Source of the DNA: SIAJ01 sp035258765 | GTDB lineage: Bacteria > Planctomycetota > Planctomycetia > Gemmatales > Gemmataceae | DNA: 8,301 nt | Assembly (NCBI GenBank): GCA_035258765.1 | Contig: DATFWZ010000401.1 | Location: forward strand, 1-8,301 | Direction: 5' to 3' | Part shown: in pieces, positions 1 through 6,040 of the stretch | Numbering within the stretch: the first letter of the stretch is position 1 | How the letters are laid out: every line of letters starts with the position of its first letter | Translations under genes and position numbers: made by a program | The notes under the pieces: generated by a model | What the model was told of the DNA's origin: nothing | The model's database searches: none | Seen by the model: only the letters and a program-made list of their open reading frames with translations

Positions 1-1797
1 GTCCTGGCCGGGTACACCAAGTACGAATACCGCATTCCGATGCGCGACGGGGTCAAGCTCTTCACCTCGGTGTACGTCCCGAAGGACGATTCGAAGCAAT
101 ACCCGATCCTCATGCAGCGGACCCCGTACAGTGTCGGCCCATATGGCATCGACAAGTACAAGGAGAACCTGGGTCCGTCCGCCCAGTTCGGGAAGGAGGG
201 GTACATTTTCGTCTACCAGGACGTTCGCGGGCGGTGGATGTCAGAGGGGGAGTTCGTCAACATGCGGCCGCACAACGCGGCCAAGAACGGCCCGCGGGAC
301 ATCGACGAGAGCACCGACACATACGACACGATCGATTGGCTGCTGAAGTACGTGAAGAACCACAACGGCAAGGTCGGAACCTGGGGCATCTCATACCCGG
401 GCTTCTACGTGGCCGCGGGCATGATCGACGCCCACCCGGCCCTGAAGGCGGCCAGCCCGCAAGCCCCAATCAACGACTGGTTCGTCGGTGACGACTTCCA
501 CCACAACGGCGTCCTGTTTCTCCCCCACTGCTTCAATTTCATGGCCAACTTCGGCAAGCCCCGCCCGGAGCCAACGACCAAGTTTCCATATCTGCCGTTC
601 GAGCACGGCACGCCCGACGGGTACGACTTCTTCCTGAAGATGGGCCCCCTCTACAACGCGGACAAGAAGTTCCTCAAAGGGCAAGTCGCGTTCTGGAACG
701 AGGCCATGAGCCACGGCACGTACGACGAGTTCTGGAAGGCCCGGAACCTGCGCCCGCACCTGAAAAACATCAAGCCCGCGGTGATGACCGTCGGCGGCTG
801 GTTCGACGCCGAGAACCTGTTCGGGGCATTGGAAACGTACAAGAACACCGAGCGCCAGTCGCCCGATCACCCCGCGAACACGATCGTCGTCGGCCCGTGG
901 GTCCACGGCGGCTGGTCATACCAGGACGGCGACCACCTCGGGCACGTCAAGTTCAACGCCAAGACCGCGAACTACTACCGCGAGCACATTGAGCTGCCGT
1001 TTTTCGAGTACCACCTGAAGGGGAAGGGGAACTGGAAGCCCCCGGAGGCGTGGATGTTCGAGACCGGCACGAACGTCTGGCGGAAGTTCGACGCCTGGCC
1101 GCCGAAGGGGTCGGAGGAACAGACGTTTTTCCTCCAGGCGGAAGGCAAGCTGTCGCGCCAGCCGGAACCGGATGCCGGAGCGAAGGAGGCGTTCGACGAG
1201 TTCGTCAGCGACCCGGCGAAACCAGTCCCGTACTTCGAGCGGGTCGCGATCGGGATGGAGAAGGAGTACATGGTCTCCGACCAGCGGTTCGCGTCGCGCC
1301 GGCCGGACGTGCTCACTTACCAGACGGAGCCGCTGACCGAGGACTTTGCGATCGCGGGCCCGGTCGAGGTCAAGATCGTCGTGAGCACGACCGGGACGGA
1401 CGCGGACTGGGTGGTGAAGCTGATCGACGCCTACCCGGACGACTACCCGGACCCGGACCCGAACCCGACGCTGGTGAAGATGGGCGGGTACCAGCAGCTC
1501 GTCCGCGGGGACATCTTCCGGGGTAAGTTCCGCACCGGCTTCGACAGGCCCGAGCCCTTCGAGCCGGGCAAGCCGGCGGTGGTAAAGTTCACGCTCCCGG
1601 ACACGTGTCACTGCTTCCGGCCGGGGCACCGGCTGATGGTGCAGGTGCAGAGCACGTGGTTCCCGCTGGCGGATCGCAACCCGCAGACGTTCTGCGACAT
1701 CTACACGGCCAAGGACCCGGACTTCCGGAAGGCGACGCATCGGGTCTATCGCGGGGCGGTGATGGTGAGCGGGGTGACGGTGCGGGTGGTGAAGTAG
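1..1797 (+). CDS. CocE/NonD-family serine hydrolase (5' end outside window)
   Basis: An alpha/beta hydrolase with a C-terminal PepX_C jelly-roll domain, the family of cocaine esterase, glutaryl-7-ACA acylase and X-Pro dipeptidyl peptidases. The reading frame is open to base 1 (VLAGYTKYEYRIP precedes the first Met at 40), so the gene is 5'-partial; 598 codons are visible. Numbering from that Met, the nucleophile is Ser118 in GISYPG, the acid is Asp256 in GGWFDAEN and the base is His289 in GPWVHGG. Tyr30 in QRTPY matches the oxyanion-hole tyrosine of CocE. The C-terminal part, about 385-585, has the family signature YPDDYPDP followed by MGGYQQLVRG and ends at a TAG. The substrate cannot be read from sequence: these enzymes cut esters, amides or N-terminal dipeptides. 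A signal peptide, if any, lies outside the window. Third codon positions are strongly GC (37 of 40 codons in 901-1020). Confidence 0.93.
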   Translation, partial: VLAGYTKYEYRIPMRDGVKLFTSVYVPKDDSKQYPILMQRTPYSVGPYGIDKYKENLGPSAQFGKEGYIFVYQDVRGRWMSEGEFVNMRPHNAAKNGPRDIDESTDTYDTIDWLLKYVKNHNGKVGTWGISYPGFYVAAGMIDAHPALKAASPQAPINDWFVGDDFHHNGVLFLPHCFNFMANFGKPRPEPTTKFPYLPFEHGTPDGYDFFLKMGPLYNADKKFLKGQVAFWNEAMSHGTYDEFWKARNLRPHLKNIKPAVMTVGGWFDAENLFGALETYKNTERQSPDHPANTIVVGPWVHGGWSYQDGDHLGHVKFNAKTANYYREHIELPFFEYHLKGKGNWKPPEAWMFETGTNVWRKFDAWPPKGSEEQTFFLQAEGKLSRQPEPDAGAKEAFDEFVSDPAKPVPYFERVAIGMEKEYMVSDQRFASRRPDVLTYQTEPLTEDFAIAGPVEVKIVVSTTGTDADWVVKLIDAYPDDYPDPDPNPTLVKMGGYQQLVRGDIFRGKFRTGFDRPEPFEPGKPAVVKFTLPDTCHCFRPGHRLMVQVQSTWFPLADRNPQTFCDIYTAKDPDFRKATHRVYRGAVMVSGVTVRVVK

Positions 1798-1841
1798 GGG
1801 TAGAATAAGTACAAACCGAACTGGTACTCAACGACGCAGCA

Positions 1842-2066
1842 ATGGTCCTGACCAGCGATCTCGAATCCGACCCGGTTTGCCGCCTCTTGTTATCGGGCGA
1901 GGCGCAAACCGTTGCCGAGGCCGAGAAGATGTACCTCGAATTGGCCTTGCCGGAAGCCATTGCGCTATTGGCGAGCGGCCTCTCGGACGAGGAGTTAGGG
2001 AATCACCCTCTTATGGTGATGTACCGCACCCATGGGAGCCGCGGCTGGGAGGACTCGATCCGGTGA
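1842..2066 (+). CDS. Small unrecognised protein (74 aa), partner of the downstream nucleotidyltransferase
   Basis: I do not recognise a named family. The product is a short, probably all-helical acidic protein. Residues 24-46 (VAEAEKMYLELALPEAIALLASG) should form one or two helices, followed by SDEEL and a C-terminal segment NHPLMVMYRTHGSRGWEDSI rich in His, Arg and Trp. It has no signal peptide or membrane segment. The ATG at 1842 is the only good start, because an in-frame stop lies at 1806-1808; no clear Shine-Dalgarno is visible. Its TGA overlaps the GTG of the next gene (GTGA, 2063-2066), so the two are very probably co-translated. That arrangement, a small protein just ahead of a nucleotidyltransferase-fold protein, resembles antitoxin-toxin order, but the small protein has no recognisable antitoxin DNA-binding motif. 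The role is therefore unknown. Confidence 0.68.
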   Translation: MVLTSDLESDPVCRLLLSGEAQTVAEAEKMYLELALPEAIALLASGLSDEELGNHPLMVMYRTHGSRGWEDSIR

Positions 2067-2902
2067 CGTCCGCGGAGCGACTCGCGGAAATCGTTGACGC
2101 GCTTGAGTCGGTCGGGCTGCGATGTCTGGTTATGGGCGGTCACGCCGTTCGGTACTACGGCTTCGAACGGACGACGATCGACTTTGACCTCCACCTGGGC
2201 GCCGATGGCTGGGACGATCTGCCGTCGCGTCTGACTCAGCTTTCACTCACCGCTGGCGTCGAACTCACCGAGGGCAACACGTGGCGGCCGGGGGCGTTTC
2301 GTCGGTTTTTGATCGGGCGCTTGCCGGACGGTCGGGAGGAATGGCTTGAGTTTTGGCGTTTCAACCACTTGCTCGCACCATTCCCAGAACTCTATTCCCG
2401 ACGAGAAACGGGTGAGTACGGGGGCCGGAAATTGTCGTTCTTGAGTCTGCCGGATCTGATTCGAAGCAAGGAGACGGACCGCGAAGTCGACTGGCAAGAC
2501 ATCGAGAGGCTCGAAGAGTTTCTGGATGCTCGGCTTTTCGCGGCGGCTATGTCGGACGCGGCGAATCGGACGAATGCGCTTTCTAGCGTTCGCAGCCGCC
2601 GAGGGTTCGAACGCCTTCTTGCGGAAGGGTGGATTCGGGACGCGCCGCTGGCGGCAAGCGCGATCGCGGCGGTGTCGTCTCCAATTCCCTGGGCGTACCT
2701 GCGGCCGTTTGTCGCAGACGCGGGTGCGCCGCCTCAAGAGTTTCGCCTCGAACCACTGGTGGAGCAGAAACTCAGGACGGTTGCGGGAGGCTCGCTCGCC
2801 CACATTTCTGTCGTCGAGATCGTTCGACTCCAGTACAAGCGCCTTCGGAAAGCGGCCGACGCGGCCGACAAGCAGGCAATCCGGGCGGCACAGAACAGCT
2901 GA
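2063..2902 (+). CDS. DUF6036/AbiEii-like nucleotidyltransferase-fold protein
   Basis: A 279-aa protein if translation starts at the GTG at 2063. The N-terminal half carries the minimal nucleotidyltransferase signature: GGHAV at residues 25-29, then ERTTIDFDLHL with Arg36, Thr37 and the metal-binding pair Asp40/Asp42. This matches the GG...R.T.D.D pattern of DUF6036 and AbiEii/AbiGii-type proteins. The core runs to about residue 150. The remainder, about 150-279, is mostly helical, contains an FERLLAEGWI stretch and ends in a basic Lys/Arg/Ala-rich helix. The frame stays open upstream to an ATG at 1877, but that stretch is an out-of-frame overlap with the 74-aa gene and looks non-coding. The GTGA overlap supports coupling. 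Third positions are less GC-rich than in neighbours (18 of 47 codons in 2339-2479 end in A/T), hinting at a different origin. Candidate activities are AMP or nucleotide transfer to RNA or protein; a solitary housekeeping role is also possible. Confidence 0.8.
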   Translation: MTSAERLAEIVDALESVGLRCLVMGGHAVRYYGFERTTIDFDLHLGADGWDDLPSRLTQLSLTAGVELTEGNTWRPGAFRRFLIGRLPDGREEWLEFWRFNHLLAPFPELYSRRETGEYGGRKLSFLSLPDLIRSKETDREVDWQDIERLEEFLDARLFAAAMSDAANRTNALSSVRSRRGFERLLAEGWIRDAPLAASAIAAVSSPIPWAYLRPFVADAGAPPQEFRLEPLVEQKLRTVAGGSLAHISVVEIVRLQYKRLRKAADAADKQAIRAAQNS

Positions 2903-2965
2903 GTGACGCACCTGGAGCGGATACACTTCTCCTCACCCACCTAACCCTCCGCTCGGAGCCCGCCA

Positions 2966-4282
2966 ATGTCCTGCCTCCATCGCCTTGCCGTTTTCGCCAG
3001 CACCACCATCCTCGCTTCGTCCTCCGCCGCCGACCCGGCCCCGCCCAAAGGCTTCACCCCCCTCTTCAACGGCAAGGACCTCACCGGCTGGCACGGAATG
3101 CCGCACTTCGACCCGTACAAGCTCGACAAGATGTCCGATTCCGACCGCAAGGCCCAGATCGAGCAGTGGACCGCGGAGGCTCTCAAGCACTGGAAAGTCG
3201 AGCAGCGCGAGCTGGTGAACGACGGAGCCGGCGCATACCTCACGACCGATCAAGAATTCGGCGACGTCGAATTACTCATCGAGTACAAGACCGTCCCCAA
3301 GGCCGATAGTGGCATCTACCTTCGGGCTTCTCCACAGGTGCAGATCTGGGACACCACCAAGGAGGGCGGCAAGTGGTCTCGCGGGGCGGACAAGGGCAGT
3401 GGCGGGCTCTTCAACAACGACAAGAAGTCCCCCGGCCGCGACCCGCTCGTCCACGCCGACAAACCCTTTGGGGAGTGGAACAGCTTCCGCATCATCCAGG
3501 TTGGCGAACGCACCACGGTCTCCTTCAACGACAAGCTCGTCGTCGATCACGCCCGGATGGAGAACTATTGGGACCGCAAACTGCCGCTACGTAAGAAGGG
3601 GCCCATTCAGCTCCAGACACACGGGGGCGAGATCCGCTGGCGGAACATCTTCGTCCGCGAAATCCCCCCGGACGAGGCCAACGACATCCTCCGCAAGCAC
3701 GACGCGAAGGGTTTCGCGGACGTCTTCAACGGCAAGGACCTGACCGGCTGGGCGGGCGGAAAGGACGGGTACGAGGTCAAGGACGGCGCAATCGTCAACT
3801 TGCCGAAAAAAGGCGGGAACATGTACACGGCAGCCGAGTACGGCGACTTCACCGCCCGCGTCGAGTACAAGATGCCCGCCGGCGGGAACAACGGGCTCGC
3901 GATCCGCTACCCGGGCAAGGGCCAGCCGTCGACAGTCGCGATGTGCGAGGTCCAGATCCTCGACGACAACGCGCCGAAGCACGCGAAGCTCGACCCGCGG
4001 CAATACAACGGGTCGGTCTACGGTATGATCCCCGCCCACCGCGGATACGACCGGGCCATCGGCGATTGGAACTTCATGGAGGTGACGGTCCGCGGCCCGA
4101 AGATCCAGGTCGAACTGAACGGCACCCGGATCGTGGACGGGGACGTCAGCCAGGTGAAAGAGTTCATGGACAACAAGGATCACCCGGGCAAGGACCGATT
4201 GAGCGGCCATTTCGGGTTCGCGGGGCACGGCGACCCGGTGGCCTTCCGCAACATCCGCATCCGGCCGTCGAGCGGCAAGTAG
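2966..4282 (+). CDS. Secreted protein with two DUF1080 (3-keto-disaccharide hydrolase) domains
   Basis: A 438-aa exported protein. Residues 1-22 are a Sec-type signal peptide (RLAVFASTTILASSSAA). Domain 1 (about 28-233) opens with FNGKDLTGW, has a helical insert at 50-76, SGIYLRASPQVQIWD at 115-129 and closes at GEIRWRNIFVREI. Domain 2 (about 248-436) again opens with FNGKDLTGW and contains NNGLAIRYPG, CEVQILDDN, WNFMEVTVRGPKIQVELNG and FRNIRIRP. Both are PF06439 concanavalin-like beta-sandwiches; characterised relatives hydrolyse 3-keto-glycosides, and planctomycetes carry many copies. Domain 1 keeps the wordy planctomycete form, whereas domain 2 is shorter, so the two halves probably differ in substrate. 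The start ATG has a GGAG 7 nt upstream (2955-2958). It is 63 bp downstream of the nucleotidyltransferase gene and convergent with the LOG gene. Likely acts in the periplasm on polysaccharide-derived sugars. Confidence 0.92.
   Translation: MSCLHRLAVFASTTILASSSAADPAPPKGFTPLFNGKDLTGWHGMPHFDPYKLDKMSDSDRKAQIEQWTAEALKHWKVEQRELVNDGAGAYLTTDQEFGDVELLIEYKTVPKADSGIYLRASPQVQIWDTTKEGGKWSRGADKGSGGLFNNDKKSPGRDPLVHADKPFGEWNSFRIIQVGERTTVSFNDKLVVDHARMENYWDRKLPLRKKGPIQLQTHGGEIRWRNIFVREIPPDEANDILRKHDAKGFADVFNGKDLTGWAGGKDGYEVKDGAIVNLPKKGGNMYTAAEYGDFTARVEYKMPAGGNNGLAIRYPGKGQPSTVAMCEVQILDDNAPKHAKLDPRQYNGSVYGMIPAHRGYDRAIGDWNFMEVTVRGPKIQVELNGTRIVDGDVSQVKEFMDNKDHPGKDRLSGHFGFAGHGDPVAFRNIRIRPSSGK
3065..3751 (+). repeat. 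Internal domain-duplication repeat (27 bp, two copies 660 bp apart)
   Basis: Bases 3065-3091 and 3725-3751 are identical over 27 bp except for one C/G change. Both encode FNGKDLTGW, the opening strand of each DUF1080 domain. It marks an in-gene tandem domain duplication; the rest of the two domains has diverged widely. Confidence 0.85.
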
Positions 4283-4318
4283 GGAACAATCGGCGCGGTG
4301 CGTCGTGCATGATTCGCT

Positions 4319-4900
4319 TCAAATCTCATTGCGACCGATCCACTTCCCGACCGTGGGCGGCTGATAGCCGGCAAACGCGTCCAATACCGCGGCCGGCGAG
4401 TCCGCGACGATCAGCATTCCCCGGTGCTTCGGCTTGAGCAGCTCCTCGTCCACCGCGTGATCGAGGAACCGGATCAGGTCGTTGAAGTAACCGGCCACGT
4501 TCACCAGCCCGACCGGCTTGGCGTGCTCGCCGAGCTGGCCCCACGTCCACACCTCGAAGAACTCCTCCATCGTCCCGATCCCGCCGGGGAGGACGAGGAA
4601 CGCATCGGCGAGCGAGGCCATTAGCGCCTTACGCTCGTGCATAGTGTGGACGATGTGGAGTTCGGTGAGCCCACTGTGGGCGACTTCGCGGTCGACGAGC
4701 GCCTGCGTGATAACCCCGATCACCGACCCCCCGGCCCGCAGTGCGGCATCGGCCACGACACCCATCAGGCCGACGTGACCGCCGCCGTAGACGAGCGCTA
4801 GCCCGCGACCGGCGAGCAAGGCACCGGTCTCAGCCGCGGCGTGCGAATACTCCGACCGCGCCCCCAAACTTGACCCGCAGAACACGCACACCCGGTTCAT
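4319..4900 (-). CDS. LOG family protein (TIGR00730 Rossmann fold; cytokinin-type nucleoside 5'-monophosphate phosphoribohydrolase)
   Basis: A 193-aa cytosolic protein of the LOG family. It begins MNRVCVFCGSSLG, has GLALVYGGGHVGLMG at about 34-48 and the diagnostic LPGGIGTMEEFFEVWTWGQLG at about 104-124, which is the PGGxGTxxE nucleotide-binding and catalytic motif. Characterised members release a base plus ribose-5-phosphate from nucleoside monophosphates, including cytokinin precursors; in bacteria the physiological role is often unclear and many are annotated as lysine decarboxylases by mistake. The frame is open 25 codons further upstream, but the start at 4900 fits the family N-terminus and has GAGG 5 nt before it. 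That ATG overlaps the stop of the PH-domain gene (ATGA, 4897-4900), so the two are translationally coupled. The 3' end faces the DUF1080 gene with 36 bp between them and no obvious terminator hairpin. Confidence 0.94.
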   Translation of the reverse strand: MNRVCVFCGSSLGARSEYSHAAAETGALLAGRGLALVYGGGHVGLMGVVADAALRAGGSVIGVITQALVDREVAHSGLTELHIVHTMHERKALMASLADAFLVLPGGIGTMEEFFEVWTWGQLGEHAKPVGLVNVAGYFNDLIRFLDHAVDEELLKPKHRGMLIVADSPAAVLDAFAGYQPPTVGKWIGRNEI

Positions 4901-5394
4901 CCGCCCCTCGCTTTCGCGACCGCGTCCCGGATCACCGCCGCGAACCGCTCGGGCCGGAAGATGGCGCGCAGCCACAACGGCGGGCGGTCCTCCGCCTGAA
5001 CCATTACCGACCCGACGCCGAACACGCTCCTCAGCGCCCAGGCCCGCTCGCGCACCTCAACGACCTGCGCCAGCTCGATTGGGGCGACCGGCCGGTACAG
5101 CATCCCGAAGTCCACGTACAGGTGGCTCGGGGTCAGCCGGTAGACGAAGCTGGCCCCGCGATACGCCCACACGAGGCCAAGAGCGATCCACCCAAACAGC
5201 GTCAGCCAAAACAGGATGAACGAGGTCCAATCGGGCGGAAGGCCAACCCACCTGCCGATCGGCGGCAGCCCGAACAGTACGATCAGCGACACCACCCCGC
5301 CGACCAGCAGCCCGGGGATCATGGCCCACCCGCTCGGCCCGGCCCAGTACAGGTCCGGCTCGGCGGGGTCGGGAGGCCCGGGGGACGCGGCCAT
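4897..5394 (-). CDS. Membrane protein with bacterial PH-like domain (bPH2/DUF304, YdbS-like)
   Basis: A 165-aa membrane protein. Residues 1-17 are Pro/Ala-rich. Two hydrophobic helices follow, about 22-46 (GWAMIPGLLVGGVVSLIVLFGL) and 57-77 (TSFILFWLTLFGWIALGLVWA). A cytosolic PH-like beta domain occupies 84-160 (YRLTPSHLYVDFGMLYR, then IELAQVVEVRERAWALRSVFGVGSVMVQ). The pattern of an R-T/S-H-L strand followed by G...R....I.L..V..V is typical of bPH2 proteins, which have no known enzymatic role. The ATG at 5394 is preceded by GAGGTG with 3 nt between. The frame is open further upstream to GTG 5520/TTG 5523, also behind a strong AGGAGG. I prefer 5394 because the extra 42 codons have 13 A/T third positions, include ATA, and add nothing resembling a family N-terminus. 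It overlaps the LOG gene by 4 bp. Confidence 0.8.
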   Translation of the reverse strand: MAASPGPPDPAEPDLYWAGPSGWAMIPGLLVGGVVSLIVLFGLPPIGRWVGLPPDWTSFILFWLTLFGWIALGLVWAYRGASFVYRLTPSHLYVDFGMLYRPVAPIELAQVVEVRERAWALRSVFGVGSVMVQAEDRPPLWLRAIFRPERFAAVIRDAVAKARGG

Positions 5395-5523
5395 TCGCAC
5401 CTCGGTCGGGAACCGGTAATCAACATACCGATCCGCGCGATTGCCGACACTCGTTCGTATCGCCCAGGTATTGCCGGTCAGTCCGGTCGTGCGCTGGCCG
5501 ACAACGGCCCGCGGAGACACCAA

Positions 5524-5535
5524 GTTTCCCTCCTG
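5524..5535 (-). promoter_or_regulatory. CAGGAGGGAAAC motif (Shine-Dalgarno-like) on the minus strand
   Basis: Read on the minus strand this is CAGGAGGGAAAC, identical over 12 bp to the csrA ribosome-binding region. It ends 3 nt before a GTG at 5520 that opens the same frame as the PH-domain gene, or a leader peptide. It is either an alternative start signal, a leader-ORF RBS, or a shared CsrA-binding site in the leader RNA. Confidence 0.5.
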
Positions 5536-5644
5536 TCAGCTGGCGTTGTCCGTGCGGTTCCGTTGTAACCGGCGTGTTGATTCGGCGTTAAGTCGGGTGG
5601 CATCGTGCGGAATGTAAGACCCAGGCGCGGGATGACGTAGCTAA

Positions 5645-5697
5645 GGGGGGGCGGGGGTGTTGAAGTGGATAAAAAATGCCGGCACCCCCCCCACCCC
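5645..5697 (+). promoter_or_regulatory. Long G/C-run hairpin in the csrA leader
   Basis: Left arm 5645-5659 (G7, C, G5, TG) can pair with right arm 5683-5697 (CA, C8, A, C4). Thirteen of 15 positions pair, with mismatches at 5652/5690 and 5649/5693, around a 23-nt loop that contains the run AAAAAA (5671-5676). The stem is extremely stable. There is no T-run after it, so it is not a standard intrinsic terminator for the csrA strand. It could pause polymerase or insulate the divergent promoters. Confidence 0.5.
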
Positions 5698-5706
5698 CAG
5701 GAGGGT
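5693..5706 (+). promoter_or_regulatory. Candidate CsrA-binding hairpin (ACCC-CCAGGA-GGGT) in the csrA leader
   Basis: A perfect 4-bp stem ACCC/GGGT closes a six-base loop CCAGGA, placing a GGA in a hairpin loop as known CsrA/RsmA sites do. It lies 66 nt upstream of the csrA start. Its left arm shares bases with the right arm of the long G/C hairpin, so the two folds exclude each other. Binding by CsrA is inferred, not shown. Confidence 0.35.
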
Positions 5707-5756
5707 CGTGGCGTATGTTTTCGCAGGCACTCCATCCACGGCCGACGGGTCGCCAT

Positions 5757-5768
5757 CAGGAGGGAAAC
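5757..5768 (+). promoter_or_regulatory. csrA ribosome-binding site, overlapping GGA motifs
   Basis: CAGGAGGGAAAC contains AGGAGG (5758-5763) with 8 nt to the csrA ATG, a strong Shine-Dalgarno. It also contains AGGGA, matching the ANGGA core bound by CsrA, so it is a plausible site where CsrA could block its own translation. This RBS also fixes the start at 5772 rather than the upstream in-frame ATGs. Confidence 0.7.
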
Positions 5769-5771
5769 GAA

Positions 5772-5972
5772 ATGTTAGTTCTCAGCCGGAAGCTCGGGGA
5801 GAAAATCTACATCGGCGACAACATCTGCATCACGGTCGTGGACATTGACCGGGGCAAGATTCGGCTCGGCATCGAGGCCCCGCGCGACGTGCCCATCTAC
5901 CGACAGGAGCTTCTGCCCCTGAACCAGCCGCGACCGACCAATCAGCCCTCGACCCCCGCCACCACGTCCTGA
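5772..5972 (+). CDS. csrA: CsrA/RsmA carbon storage regulator
   Basis: A 66-aa homologue of the RNA-binding translational regulator CsrA, which binds GGA motifs in mRNA leaders as a dimer and represses or stabilises the message. It begins MLVLSRKLGEKIYIGD and continues through the strands ITVVDIDRGKIRLGIEAP to DVPIYRQEL. The residues usually required for RNA binding are present: Leu4, Arg6 and Arg44. The core (1-47) is normal; the tail 48-66 is Pro/Thr/Gln/Asn-rich (PRPTNQPSTPATTS) and looks disordered. The chosen ATG follows AGGAGG by 8 nt; the longer open frame from 5676 adds a Pro-rich stretch across a hairpin and is not credible. In many bacteria csrA sits beside fliW and flagellin genes, but none are here. 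The transcript has several CAGGAG sites, suggesting autoregulation. Confidence 0.97.
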   Translation: MLVLSRKLGEKIYIGDNICITVVDIDRGKIRLGIEAPRDVPIYRQELLPLNQPRPTNQPSTPATTS

Positions 5973-5978
5973 GGCCGC

Positions 5979-6033
5979 GAGTCGTCGGGGGGCGAGTGCC
6001 CCGGGGTCAGGAGACCCGGTCAACCTCCGACTC
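5979..6033 (+). promoter_or_regulatory. Candidate structured RNA element in the csrA 3' region (three-way junction)
   Basis: An outer stem GAGTCG (5979-5984)/CGACTC (6028-6033) encloses two hairpins: GGGGC-GAGT-GCCCC (5989-6002) and GGGTC-AGGA-GACCC (6004-6017). All three stems are perfect. The second hairpin has a tetraloop AGGA, the GGA-in-loop arrangement of CsrA targets. It sits only 7 nt after the csrA stop and 8 nt before the terminator hairpin, so it would be part of the csrA mRNA or a short RNA processed from it. High GC content makes chance stems likely, so confidence is moderate to low. Confidence 0.35.
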
Positions 6034-6040
6034 TCCTCGT

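Larger units (their letters stand above)
5395..5771. promoter_or_regulatory. Divergent intergenic region between the PH-domain gene and csrA
   Basis: This 377-bp stretch contains no gene I can support. It holds the upstream regions of both divergent genes, a 12-bp motif in inverted orientation (5524-5535 and 5757-5768), and a G/C-skewed hairpin at 5645-5697. No convincing -35/-10 pair was found, so promoter positions are not called. Confidence 0.6.

Noticed and set aside
1439..1470. GACCCG direct repeats in the hydrolase gene
   Set aside because: They encode the Asp-Pro-rich PDPDPNP segment normal for this family and are not a separate repeat element.
916..1740. 274-codon open frame on the minus strand inside the hydrolase gene
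   Set aside because: It is a shadow of the GC-rich plus-strand gene: it has an Arg/Val/Leu-biased composition and no recognisable motif, whereas the plus frame has a full catalytic triad.
1877..2062. Upstream ATG start for the nucleotidyltransferase
   Set aside because: The added 62 residues overlap the 74-aa gene in another frame, are Arg/Gly-rich and do not resemble the family. The GTG at 2063 overlapping the previous stop is the natural start.
4283..4318. Terminator between the convergent DUF1080 and LOG genes
   Set aside because: The 36-bp gap has no stable stem followed by a T-run on either strand.
5577..5606. sigma70-like promoter (TTGATT) upstream of csrA
   Set aside because: No acceptable -10 box occurs 16-18 bp downstream, so I did not call it.
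5645..5657. G-quadruplex in the G7-C-G5 run
   Set aside because: Only three separable GGG tracts fit in the run with minimal loops, so a standard three-layer quadruplex is not supported; the hairpin explains the tract better.
5478..5756. 92-codon minus-strand ORF across the csrA upstream region
   Set aside because: It crosses the hairpin and both RBS motifs, has low-complexity Pro/Arg content and no ribosome-binding site or domain.
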